A stretch of 64,000 nt of DNA from contig NZ_CP020773.1 of assembly GCF_002101335.1 (NCBI RefSeq), positions 2,170,001 to 2,234,000 of the forward strand. Direction: 5' to 3'. The DNA comes from Staphylococcus lutrae. GTDB lineage: Bacteria; Bacillota; Bacilli; Staphylococcales; Staphylococcaceae. This document shows positions 8,337 to 15,823 of the stretch, one piece after another. Numbering within the stretch: the first letter of the stretch is position 1; each line of letters opens with the position of its first letter. The notes beneath the pieces are model-generated. The model saw only the letters and a list, made by a program, of their open reading frames with translations. It did no database searches and was not told the DNA's origin. The translations under genes were made by a program, and so were the position numbers.

Positions 8337-8795
8337 CTAATTGTATTTAACGTATTTAAACAATGTTAATTTATCTGATAAAATAGCCTCGCCATATTTT
8401 TTAAAACCTAAAGATTCATAGAAATGATGATTTCTAAAGCTTTTGTGTGGTGTATAGACAGTCCATTTGTTTTTATTAGTCAATTTTTCAAATATCATTT
8501 TCATGACTACTTTTCCAATTCCATTATTTTGTTTATTCGGAGATATAAAAATTTTATATAAATGTTGACTGTCTTTTTTTTCTTTGATTTCAAAAGCACC
8601 TATTATATTTTCGTCTAAAAAAATCGTAAAATGATGATTTGTACATATATCATTCTGTAAATCTTCTAAAGTTTCATAATATGGACTGGTTTCATAATCT
8701 TCATATTCTAAAAAGTCATTTCTAAAGCATTGCTTTTGCATTTCTAAAATAAAATCCGCATTCTTCAAGGTAGTTTTTTTAAAATAAACCGCCAT
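8337..8795 (-). CDS. GNAT-family N-acetyltransferase
   Basis: 152 residues, apparently complete. GNAT features: the strand/loop KIFISPNKQNNGIGKVVMKM (acetyl-CoA binding, GxG/A-like NNGIGK), then VYTPHKSFRNHHFYESLGFK, the usual C-terminal signature. Substrate unknown. It lies three bases beyond the end of the truncated MFS gene on the same strand, so it was probably the last gene of the lanthipeptide operon, perhaps for tailoring or self-protection; that role is inference. It is more AT-rich than its core neighbours. Confidence 0.8.
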   Translation of the reverse strand: MAVYFKKTTLKNADFILEMQKQCFRNDFLEYEDYETSPYYETLEDLQNDICTNHHFTIFLDENIIGAFEIKEKKDSQHLYKIFISPNKQNNGIGKVVMKMIFEKLTNKNKWTVYTPHKSFRNHHFYESLGFKKYGEAILSDKLTLFKYVKYN

Positions 8796-8798
8796 ATC

Positions 8799-9442
8799 TT
8801 ACACACTCTCCATTCTTTTATTATATACTGTGTAAAGCGTCAAAATCGCAAAAATACTTAATAATAGAAGTATTATAAAAATGAAATAAGTATTTAAGTA
8901 TTGGCTAATCATTAGAGTCAATGATGCAATTAAAGAAGAACTCTGCGTGGCCAGTGATCCTAGAGCTGAATAGGATCCTTTTTTATCTAGATTCATAATA
9001 TTCACTTGCGCTACTTGATAAGAGGGGGCGAACACCAATTCTCCTAAAGAAGCGATTATAATAAGTAGTATCATTAAATATATATTATTGGTTGTTAACA
9101 TGAAGAGATACGAAAAGGAGTAAAAACTTGTTCCAATAAGTAAGACATACTTCACTTTATAACGTTCCATATATTTACCTATATATATTGATAATAATAG
9201 AATAATAAAAGTGTTTATTACTTGCAATAAGGCGATAGTTTTTGCAGCATCAAACGAATAATTATCGATTGAATTTATTATATTATTTTTACTTAAATTT
9301 ACACTTACTATATTAGTTAAGTGCCATTCACTACTGAATATAATACCTCCAGCTAATATAAAATATAAAAAACTTTTATCCCTTATTGCATATGAATAAT
9401 TATAAAAAATTTTTTTGATTGATGGGTTTTCCTTGATACAGA
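8799..9442 (-). pseudogene. MFS transporter, C-terminal half only
   Basis: About 214 residues of a major facilitator protein, beginning in the central cytoplasmic loop (CIKENPSIKKIFYNYSYAIR) and covering about six membrane helices, with IGKYMERYKVKYVLLIG between helices. The N-terminal half is gone, replaced by IS3 copy B. The eight residues upstream in the open frame (MSVNESNI) come from the IS end. In class III lanthipeptide clusters such a transporter would export the product or give immunity. Non-functional as it stands. Confidence 0.8.
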
Positions 9443-9524
9443 TGATGTTAGACTCATTAACGGACACAGCGAATTGATAATAAATAGTTTATAATAATAT
9501 TATTAATTTACGGGAGTGTCTGTC

Positions 9525-9812
9525 ATGACTAAGAGAAGATATGAGCATAACTTTAAGATGGAAGCAATAAAACTGGTTGAATCAGGTAGAAAAGCGACTG
9601 AGGTCTCAAGAGACCTTGATATACCGATACAAACACTTACAAAATGGCTGAGTAAGTATCGTGAAGGTGGCGAAGCATCTTTTGTTGGTAGCGGTAAATT
9701 AACACCAGTAAAACAAACAGAAGTCGAATTACAAAAGCGACTTAAGGAACTTGAAGAAGAGAATCGAATATTAAAAAAGGCTATGCACATCTTTGCCAAA
9801 GACCAGAAATAA
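9525..9812 (+). CDS. IS3-family transposase OrfA, copy B
   Basis: 95 residues from ATG 9525, almost identical to 1731-2018, with the same helix-turn-helix, coiled coil and slippery AAAAAAGG before the end of the frame. Confidence 0.92.
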   Translation: MTKRRYEHNFKMEAIKLVESGRKATEVSRDLDIPIQTLTKWLSKYREGGEASFVGSGKLTPVKQTEVELQKRLKELEEENRILKKAMHIFAKDQK

Positions 9813-9850
9813 TTTATGAATTTATATATCAACACCGGCACGAATTTCGT

Positions 9851-10666
9851 GTGACTAAGATGTGCAAAGTATTAGGTGTTTCAAAAAGTGGATATTATGA
9901 TTGGAAAAAACGTCCAGCTTCATCACAACAAAAGAGACGTGATAGATTAAAAAAGGAAATCTATAAAGTTTATATTGGAAGTCAAAAAAGGTACGGCAGT
10001 CCAAAAATCACAAAGGAACTGATGAAAGAAGGAATAAAGGTTTCACAGCGTACAGTAACAAGATTGATGAAAGAAATGGGTATCAGATCAATCACAAAGA
10101 AGAAATATAAAGCAACAACAGATTCTAAACACAATCTACCAATATATCCGAATTTACTAAACCAACGATTTAAAGTTGAAAAGCCAGGTGTGGTATGGGT
10201 ATCAGATATTACCTATATTTATACACGGGAAGGATGGGTGTATCTCGCAACAGTGATGGATTTATTCTCAAGAAGAATAATAGGTTGGTCAATGTCGAAC
10301 AGAATGACGAAAGATTTAGTGATTTCAGCACTAGAAAGAGCATTTACTGCACAGAAGCCAACAGCAGGTTTAATACACCATTCTGATAGAGGAAGTCAAT
10401 ATGCCTCAATAGAATATCAAAATATATTAAGAGAAAACGAAATAATAACGAGTATGAGTCGGAAGGGAAATTGTTATGACAATGCGTGTATAGAGTCATT
10501 TCACAGTATAATAAAGAAAGAACTCATTCATCATTGTAATTTTCAAACGCGTAATGAGGCAATGTTTAGTATTATAGAATATATTGTGACATTCTATAAT
10601 TCCAAAAGAATTCATTCAACACTAAATTATCTAAGTCCACTTGAATTTGAAAAAATGTTTTCATAA
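9851..10666 (+). CDS. IS3-family transposase OrfB, copy B
   Basis: 271 residues with the DDE core as in 2057-2872. Differences from copy A include KVSQRT for KISQRT, NQRFKV for NQQFKV and VMDLF for VMELF. The coding part is undamaged, but the element's right end is displaced by the IS256-family insertion between orfB and the terminal repeat, so transposition would have to carry both. Confidence 0.92.
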   Translation: MTKMCKVLGVSKSGYYDWKKRPASSQQKRRDRLKKEIYKVYIGSQKRYGSPKITKELMKEGIKVSQRTVTRLMKEMGIRSITKKKYKATTDSKHNLPIYPNLLNQRFKVEKPGVVWVSDITYIYTREGWVYLATVMDLFSRRIIGWSMSNRMTKDLVISALERAFTAQKPTAGLIHHSDRGSQYASIEYQNILRENEIITSMSRKGNCYDNACIESFHSIIKKELIHHCNFQTRNEAMFSIIEYIVTFYNSKRIHSTLNYLSPLEFEKMFS

Positions 10667-10752
10667 AATGACCTGTTTAAAAATGAACTTATATGATTTA
10701 ATAAGTTTATTTTTGAATAGGAAACCGAGCAGAGCGAGGTAAAATTATAAAT

Positions 10753-12216
10753 GGGTTTGTCAAATTAAGTGTGTAAGTTATTCAAGATACTTTATAACTC
10801 TATTCTTAATTTGATCATGTAAAAGGAGCTGATTCATAACCATAGACCAGTTTGGAATGAAGCCAGTTGACCATTTCTTTTCAAGTTCTTTAGTTCGAAT
10901 AAACAGAAGTTTTAGGAGTGCATGCTCATTAGGGAATGCGCCTTTTTTTGTTACCTTGCGGTAACTAGAATGAATACTTTCTACAGCGTTTGTAGTGTAC
11001 ATAATTTTTCTAATATTACTTCCGTAATCGAATAATTGTTCTACATGTGCGAAATTTCGGATCCACACATCAACGGCTCCAGGGTATTGAGACCATTGTT
11101 GTTTAAATGCTTCAAAGGCGGTATGACATGCTTTTAAGGAAGTTGCTCCATAAACTTTTTTAAGGGAAGCAGTAAAAGCTTTATAATCTTTACTAGGTAC
11201 ATATTTAATTGAATTTCTGACTAGGTGTACGATACATCTTTGAACGATAGTTTGTGGGAAGATAGCTTTAACACCAGCTTCTAAACCTGATACACCATCC
11301 ATTGATAAAAAGAAAATATCTTCTACACCTCTAGCTTTGATTTCATCAAAGATTTGCATCCATTTATGCTTACTTTCAGTTTCATTTAACCATAAACCTA
11401 GAATTTGTTTTCGGCCATCAATTGTATAACCTAGTATTGTGTAAACTGCGTATTCCTTTATTTCATAATCATTTCTAATCTTTGTGTACAGACAGTCTAC
11501 AAAAACGAAAGTATAACACTTTTCTAAAGGTCTACTTTGCCATTCTTCCATCTCAGGTATAACGGCATCTGTAATATCAGAAATCATTTCATGTGATACG
11601 GAAAATCCATAAATGTCTTCTATAGTTGATGAAATATCACGTTGAGACATGCCTTTGGCATACATAGAAATTACTTTATCTTCAATTTCCGAAACATCTC
11701 GTTGGCGCTTCTTGATTAATTTTGGATCAAATGAAGCATCTCTATCTCTGGGTACATTAATTTCAACTTCTCCTTTAGAAGTTTTTAATGTCTTATTTCC
11801 ATAGCCATTACGTCTATTTTCTGTAAATTTGTCAGATTTATCATTCGAAGAATAACCTAGATGATTATTCATTTCACCTTGTAACATAGCTTCAAACATG
11901 GGTCCGAAAATATCCTTTAACGCCTCTTCCATATCTTCAACAGTTTCGGGAGCATACTCAGAAATAATTCTATTAGCTAATTCAACAGATTTAGGATTAC
12001 GTTTTTTACGAGCCATCATGTTACCTCCATAGTATCTTAAGTGTATTTTAACACTATGCATAGAGTTATGCTTAGAATCCGTAAAAAGTGATTGGTTTGT
12101 TTTTTAACCAACACTTTTTATGGATCTAGCAAGCGTTAGCGCGCTAGGAAAATAAAAAAATAAACTGCGAAGCAGAGCCGTACGCACTCTACTTACACAG
12201 TTTATTTTACATTCCC
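10753..12216 (-). mobile_element. IS256-family insertion sequence nested in IS3 copy B
   Basis: 1464 bp. Inverted ends GGGTTTGTCAAATTAAGTGT (left) and the complement of GGGAATGTAAAATAAACTGT (right), both continuing GTAAGT. Exact 8-bp target duplication TTATAAAT at 10745-10752 and 12217-12224. The site is in the short tail of the IS3 element just inside its right terminal repeat. Confidence 0.93.
10778..12016 (-). CDS. IS256-family (mutator) transposase
   Basis: 412 residues if started at ATG 12016 (MARKKRNPKSVELANRI), which has GGAGG at a sensible distance; the open frame continues to 12061 but that part overlaps the promoter region. Mutator-type DDE core: D in FVFVDCLYTKIR, D in FFLSMDGVSGLEAG and E in TTNAVESIHSSYRKV. 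The N-terminal part has LGYSSNDKSDK and RNGYGNKTLKTSKGEVEI, typical of the family. It appears intact. Confidence 0.93.
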   Translation of the reverse strand: MARKKRNPKSVELANRIISEYAPETVEDMEEALKDIFGPMFEAMLQGEMNNHLGYSSNDKSDKFTENRRNGYGNKTLKTSKGEVEINVPRDRDASFDPKLIKKRQRDVSEIEDKVISMYAKGMSQRDISSTIEDIYGFSVSHEMISDITDAVIPEMEEWQSRPLEKCYTFVFVDCLYTKIRNDYEIKEYAVYTILGYTIDGRKQILGLWLNETESKHKWMQIFDEIKARGVEDIFFLSMDGVSGLEAGVKAIFPQTIVQRCIVHLVRNSIKYVPSKDYKAFTASLKKVYGATSLKACHTAFEAFKQQWSQYPGAVDVWIRNFAHVEQLFDYGSNIRKIMYTTNAVESIHSSYRKVTKKGAFPNEHALLKLLFIRTKELEKKWSTGFIPNWSMVMNQLLLHDQIKNRVIKYLE

Positions 12217-12255
12217 TTATAAATTCACTGTGTCCGATTTCTTGACACAAATCCA

Positions 12256-12640
12256 TACTCTCTTGATTATCAACAACTGGAAAAGGTTCTTCAATCCAAT
12301 CAGGCAATTCATATAAAGAACGATTATTGTCTATATAAAATTTACCATTTTTAGTTATTTTATATGGTGCTTCTTCTTTCATGCGTCCATATCTATAATA
12401 TAAAGTGCTCGAACCACTATATTGTTTATCACTTAAAATATATGGTCCTTTATATTTTTCACCTAACAATTCATTTAAATCATACAAGGCTTTTTTGAAT
12501 ATAGATTCTGTAGGAGGATAAATAGTAATAAATTTTCCTGAAGAAAATCTATCAAAGTCTTTTTTTAAAGAAGCATAATAATCTTCTTTTTTAAAAATAT
12601 ATTTATAGGTTAGCTCATTCTCAATACAATACGCTTCTAC
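12256..12640 (-). pseudogene. lanKC: Class III lanthipeptide synthetase LanKC, second fragment of the lyase domain
   Basis: About 128 residues. Key family segments are SGKFITIYPPTES and GPYILSDKQYSGSSTLYYRY, the strongly conserved N-terminal region of LanKC enzymes (phosphoSer/Thr lyase domain). The open frame starts and ends in transposon sequence, so it must be read jointly with 14838-14985: removing the IS21 element and one CTAC duplication restores a single frame across the junction (LLNIVEAYC). After DNQES it runs into IS3 copy B. The kinase and cyclase domains, about three quarters of a usual LanKC, are missing. Not functional. Confidence 0.8.
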
Positions 12641-12701
12641 TGTCAATAGCGGTTTGAAAATGTTGTTTTATGGCGGTTTGAAAATGTCGTTTTTTGGCGG
12701 T

Positions 12702-13469
12702 TTAAGAATGACGTATGTTTAAACTTTTTTCACTTTTATAGTCTTTAAGTCGGTATGAATCGCCTGTAATTTTAAATATTTTTGAATGGTGAATAAGTCT
12801 ATCAATAATGGCTGCTGACGCTATCTTGTTACTAAATGAGTCTCCCCAACTAGAAAATGGGATATTCGTCGTTATGATTGTGGATTTCATTTCATACCTG
12901 AGTGACATCAATTGATAGAAGAGGTCTGCCTGTTCTTTTGAGATGGGGGTATAGCCTATTTCATCAATGATAAGCAGTTCAATTCTGTTTAATTGTTTTA
13001 AAGTTTTATTGGTGATTCCTTTCTCCTCTGAAGTGGTTAAGAGTTCAATTAACTCTTTAAAAGTATAGAATCGAGTTTTGATATTTTGTTTACAGGCTTC
13101 TACGCCTAGCGATATTGCTAGATGTGTCTTACCGACACCACTATTACCTAAGAAGCATATATTGATATTCTTCTCTAGAAAATGCATGGATTTTAATGTG
13201 AGTATTTCTTGTTTATTAATGCTTGGTTGAAACGTGAAATCAAAGTCACTTAAATATTTAACCTTAGGGAAACGTGCTAACTTAATAGCGCGTTTAAATT
13301 TTTGTTCAGCTTGATATTCTACTTCCTTTTCTGTCAACTCAAGTAAAATTTCAGTTAAAGATTTTTGATTCTTGGATAGTGATTCTAAATACTTCGGATA
13401 ATAGTCTTTAATCATTTTTAGATTGAGCAGTTGAAAATTTTCTAATAGCTTTTGATGGTCTGTATACAT
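12702..13469 (-). CDS. istB: IS21-family helper ATPase IstB
   Basis: 255 residues from ATG 13469 (MYTDHQKLLENF), preceded by GGAGAACAGAT; the longer open frame to 13493 overlaps istA. It has the DnaA/DnaC-like AAA+ core with Walker A GNSGVGKTHLAISLG and Walker B LLIIDEIGYTPIS. IstB activates the IstA transposase and helps choose targets. It lies ten bases behind istA. Confidence 0.93.
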   Translation of the reverse strand: MYTDHQKLLENFQLLNLKMIKDYYPKYLESLSKNQKSLTEILLELTEKEVEYQAEQKFKRAIKLARFPKVKYLSDFDFTFQPSINKQEILTLKSMHFLEKNINICFLGNSGVGKTHLAISLGVEACKQNIKTRFYTFKELIELLTTSEEKGITNKTLKQLNRIELLIIDEIGYTPISKEQADLFYQLMSLRYEMKSTIITTNIPFSSWGDSFSNKIASAAIIDRLIHHSKIFKITGDSYRLKDYKSEKSLNIRHS

Positions 13470-13479
13470 ATCTGTTCTC

Positions 13480-14715
13480 CTACACCTCGTCATATTTTAA
13501 TAATGAATCTTCGATATAAGTAAGAATTTCTTGATCGTCTTTGTGCTTGAATGCATCAGACTTCAATATCTCACACATATCTTCGGTAACATAATTGAAT
13601 TTCTTTTCCGATAAATGATGGGTTCTAATTAACTCGGCATCAAAGTAGATGGATAATTCGTCAGTCAATTCATTAAAGATCAATTGAACCTCCTCTCCAA
13701 TAAACTTTGTAGGTACTGAATATTTACCTTTTCTAAAATTAACCATCGACTCTTTAGAAACGATTCGAATGCATTCATCTTCGACATAGGTGTCTAGTAA
13801 CTGCACATTAAACGGGTTCAATAGATGTTTTTCTTCAGAATTGAATAAATCAATTGGATAGCAGTCAGTTGCTTGCGATATTTCGTTATGGTTCATTTCA
13901 TGACAAAAGTGATTGACAAGACTGATAAGTTCAACAGCGTCATAAAATTCGTAATCGTAGGGCCTTAAACGTTGTTCCACAAATTTAGCTAAAGATTCCA
14001 CAGAGCCCTTGGTTTGCGGCCTATAAGGCCTACACGCGATGGGTTCAAAGTTTGCATCTTTACTAAATTGATGAAAAAGGGCGTTAAATACCACTTTTCT
14101 ATATTGTGTTCTAGGACGATCAACGACCGTTTTCATATTATCGAACCATATCTCCTTAGGAACACCTCCAGTGTACTCAAAAGATTCTTTCAAACATTGA
14201 AATAATGTATCTTGTTTTCTATCCCAAGTTAATGTGATATACTTCATTTTTGAATAGTGTAGAACGTAAAGAAAGATATTAAATTGATAACGTTTCCCAA
14301 ATTTATCATGCATGACCATATCTTCTTTCCAGTCTACTTGAGCAGCTATACCGGGTCGTGCTTCTACCCGTATAGTTGCTTTTTTAATTTCCTTTCCTTT
14401 TTTATTCTTACAATATTCTCTTAGAATCGTATATTTGCCTTCATACCCTTTTTTAGTAATATATTTATAAATCGCCATAGCCGTACAACCTAGCTCTAAT
14501 TTTTCGTCTATGAGCGTTTTATAGGGTTCTAATTTTGATACTCTCTTTGTCGTTTTTCTTGTTTTTAATTTTTTCAACTCATTGCCTTTCCCAGCCTCAT
14601 AATATTTTTTTACTGTCCTTGGATCGCAATGATATTGTCTAGCCAGCTCAGCGTAATTTGGTTTTATGCCTTTCATAATGTAAAATGACACTCCTTCGTA
14701 TATATCATGTCTCAA
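13480..14715 (-). CDS. istA: IS21-family transposase IstA
   Basis: 411 residues. TTG start at 14715 with GGAGG nine bases upstream. N-terminal helix-turn-helix (KPNYAELARQYHCDPRTVKKYY), then the rve core: AQVDWKEDMVMHDKFGKRYQ, EIWFDNMKTVV and the segment RPQTKGSVESLAKFVEQRL, supplying the DDE residues. Intact, so the element may still move. Confidence 0.93.
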   Translation of the reverse strand: MRHDIYEGVSFYIMKGIKPNYAELARQYHCDPRTVKKYYEAGKGNELKKLKTRKTTKRVSKLEPYKTLIDEKLELGCTAMAIYKYITKKGYEGKYTILREYCKNKKGKEIKKATIRVEARPGIAAQVDWKEDMVMHDKFGKRYQFNIFLYVLHYSKMKYITLTWDRKQDTLFQCLKESFEYTGGVPKEIWFDNMKTVVDRPRTQYRKVVFNALFHQFSKDANFEPIACRPYRPQTKGSVESLAKFVEQRLRPYDYEFYDAVELISLVNHFCHEMNHNEISQATDCYPIDLFNSEEKHLLNPFNVQLLDTYVEDECIRIVSKESMVNFRKGKYSVPTKFIGEEVQLIFNELTDELSIYFDAELIRTHHLSEKKFNYVTEDMCEILKSDAFKHKDDQEILTYIEDSLLKYDEV

Positions 14716-14837
14716 TCAAACAACCTCCATTCAAAGATTGAGTTAAGACATGATTATATATTTTAGAAAATAAAAAATGTAGGAAAAACAGCATTTTCAT
14801 TCCGCCATTTTCCTACATTTTATAACCGCCATTTACA

Positions 14838-14985
14838 CTACTATATTTAATAATTCTTGAGCTGTTAAAGGCTCACTAGATATATGTATTTTAAAACCAT
14901 AAGAAGGTAAATTGTTAATTGATCCTACTAACTTATAAATTTTTTTTCGAATCACTCCATTAGTTAAAGAGTTAAAATAAGCCAA
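14838..14985 (-). pseudogene. lanKC: Class III lanthipeptide synthetase LanKC, first fragment (N-terminus)
   Basis: About 49 codons from a TTG at 14985, with AAGGAG at 14996-15001, to the IS21 insertion. The peptide includes GFKIHISSEPLTAQELLNIV, which matches the conserved start of LanKC enzymes (a GWKIHVSATP-like motif). An in-frame TAA just upstream of the TTG rules out an earlier start. It is too short for a standard ORF search. With the fragment at 12256-12640 it gives about 176 residues of an N-terminal lyase domain. Confidence 0.78.
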
Positions 14986-15011
14986 TTTATTATATCTCCT
15001 TTTTATAACAT

Positions 15012-15050
15012 AAATTATAGAGAACGCTAACTAGCGTCCTCTATAATTAT
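15012..15050 (-). promoter_or_regulatory. Intercistronic hairpin between precursor gene and lanKC
   Basis: AATTATAGAGAACGCTA and TAGCGTCCTCTATAATT form a stem of about 16 bp with a tiny loop, lying between the precursor stop and the lanKC ribosome binding site. No T tract follows in the reading direction, so it is more likely a processing or stabilising structure or a leaky attenuator, as is common behind lanthipeptide precursor genes. Confidence 0.6.
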
Positions 15051-15056
15051 GTACTT

Positions 15057-15131
15057 TTATGGTGTAGTACCTGGATAAGATTTTTTTGAATTTTCAGATT
15101 CAAAAGTTTGTAAATTTAAAATCTCTTTCAT
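15057..15131 (-). CDS. lanA: Class III lanthipeptide precursor peptide (short, cysteine-free)
   Basis: 24 residues from ATG 15131, where AGAAG lies nine bases upstream; an in-frame ATG at 15140 would give 27 residues but abuts that site. The leader contains ILNLQTFES, matching the (I/L)LxLQ motif shared by class III leaders such as RamS and LabA, which the LanKC enzyme recognises. The C-terminus ends SKKSYPGTTP: Ser and Thr for dehydration but no Cys, so no ordinary lanthionine could form. It is the first gene on the strand ahead of lanKC. Missed by ORF callers because of its size. The call rests on the leader motif and position. Confidence 0.65.
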   Translation of the reverse strand: MKEILNLQTFESENSKKSYPGTTP

Positions 15132-15153
15132 ATTTAACATCTTCTTTAAAGTT

Positions 15154-15190
15154 AATGTATTTACATATTATCACACAAAAAAAAGGAAAT
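15154..15190 (-). promoter_or_regulatory. Possible promoter of the lanthipeptide operon
   Basis: On the minus strand, TTGATT and GATAAT are separated by 16 bases of T-rich sequence, with TGTGATAAT giving an extended -10. It lies about 25-30 bases ahead of the precursor gene. Modest match. Confidence 0.4.
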
Positions 15191-15287
15191 CAATGAATTT
15201 TCAGATATTTATGAAATGTGGTAATTCTAGGATTAATCCAACAATTCCCTATATATAATTAAATTTACTTTTTACTTATTTAATTTT

Positions 15288-15307
15288 TTCGACTTTGCAA
15301 CAGAACC
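15288..15307. mobile_element. IS6-family (IS257/IS431-like) terminal repeat remnant
   Basis: GACTTTGCAACAGAACC repeats the end seen at 8311-8327. Only the terminal repeat is recognisable. The two ends bracket the lanthipeptide remnants, suggesting IS6-driven acquisition or rearrangement. Confidence 0.5.
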
Positions 15308-15373
15308 ATCAAAATCAATTCAGTGTTTGGCTATAAGAATATAATGTAAAATACAAGCATATTTCATTATTAG

Positions 15374-15516
15374 TATGGTGACAGAAATTTCTGGAATTTT
15401 AGGAATTGAATTTTAATGATTTCTAGGGTGTTTGTAAGTGAATATAAAAAAACGCACTGAACCACAAAAACGTTGCTTAATGTGTTATCGTCTCACTAAC
15501 CGATGTTGTTACAGAA
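15374..15516 (+). mobile_element. Remnant of an ISL3-like element (transposase C-terminus and end)
   Basis: The plus strand reads YGDRNFWNFRN, a stop, then ILMISRVFVSEYKK, clearly the same as YGYRNFYNFRNRILIISRLYVSEYKK at the C-terminus of the intact ISL3 transposase but diverged and with an in-frame TGA. The bases following, to AGAACC at 15516, correspond to the element's terminal sequence (CACTAACCGATGTTG compared with CACCAACCGACGTTG). An old, dead copy. Confidence 0.75.
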
Positions 15517-15823
15517 CCCTGCAAAATCTTTGTTACATATGAGATTTCTGTACTGCTTAAACATCCAATCCGACTTCCATCAAATGTATATTTGAATCGA
15601 ACCAAATTGAGTTGAGATAAGTCTCTAGAGCGTGATTTTATAATGACAATTGTGTAGAATTCAGAACAGTAATCAATGAAGCGTATCTGATTTAAAATAT
15701 AATAATTTAAATCGCTGAAAATTTTATGTCTAAGCCGCGTATATTTGAAAAGCAACGTCATATGAAACAAAACGGTAAATATATTATAATGCTTTTAATA
15801 GTGAAAAACGGGAGTGGACAAAA
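15517..15823 (+). promoter_or_regulatory. Upstream region of coaBC
   Basis: 307 bases between the ISL3 remnant and coaBC. A TATAAT lies at 15785-15790, with GGGAGTGG as ribosome binding site before ATG 15824. No credible gene: the minus-strand open frame here (15477-15770) overlaps the ISL3 remnant and has no ribosome binding site. Confidence 0.5.

Larger units (their letters stand above)
9443..12255 (+). mobile_element. IS3-family (IS150-like) insertion sequence, copy B (split by an IS256-family element)
   Basis: The left end starts TGATGTTAGACTC at 9443; the right end is at 12225-12255 after removal of the nested element at 10753-12216. orfA and orfB are intact. Unlike copy A there is no target duplication: AGA precedes it and TAC follows. 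The left flank is an MFS gene and the right flank a lanthionine synthetase gene, so a deletion next to the element, or recombination between two copies, has removed the DNA between. Confidence 0.9.
12641..14837 (-). mobile_element. IS21-family insertion sequence inside lanKC
   Basis: 2197 bp. Ends TGTCAATAGCGGTTTGAAAATG (left, first 20 bases diagnostic) and the complement of TGTAAATGGCGGTTATAAAA (right). 4-bp target duplication CTAC at 12637-12640 and 14838-14841. Two further GGCGGTTT(G/A)A(A/G)AATG boxes lie inside the left end (12672-12715), the repeated transposase-binding sites typical of IS21. It carries istA and istB. Confidence 0.93.

Noticed and set aside
9443..12255. IS3 copies A and B as ends of one composite transposon
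   Set aside because: The DNA between them contains the rqcH-gmk-rpoZ core genes in their usual order, and copy A has its own simple 3-bp duplication inside ISL3. They are independent insertions.
12104..12646. 180-residue minus-strand ORF as an intact protein
   Set aside because: Its first residues come from the IS21 end and its last ~50 from IS3 and IS256-element sequence. Only the middle is native LanKC.
15477..15770. 97-residue minus-strand ORF upstream of coaBC
   Set aside because: Overlaps a diverged ISL3 end, has no ribosome binding site, and its composition is not protein-like.
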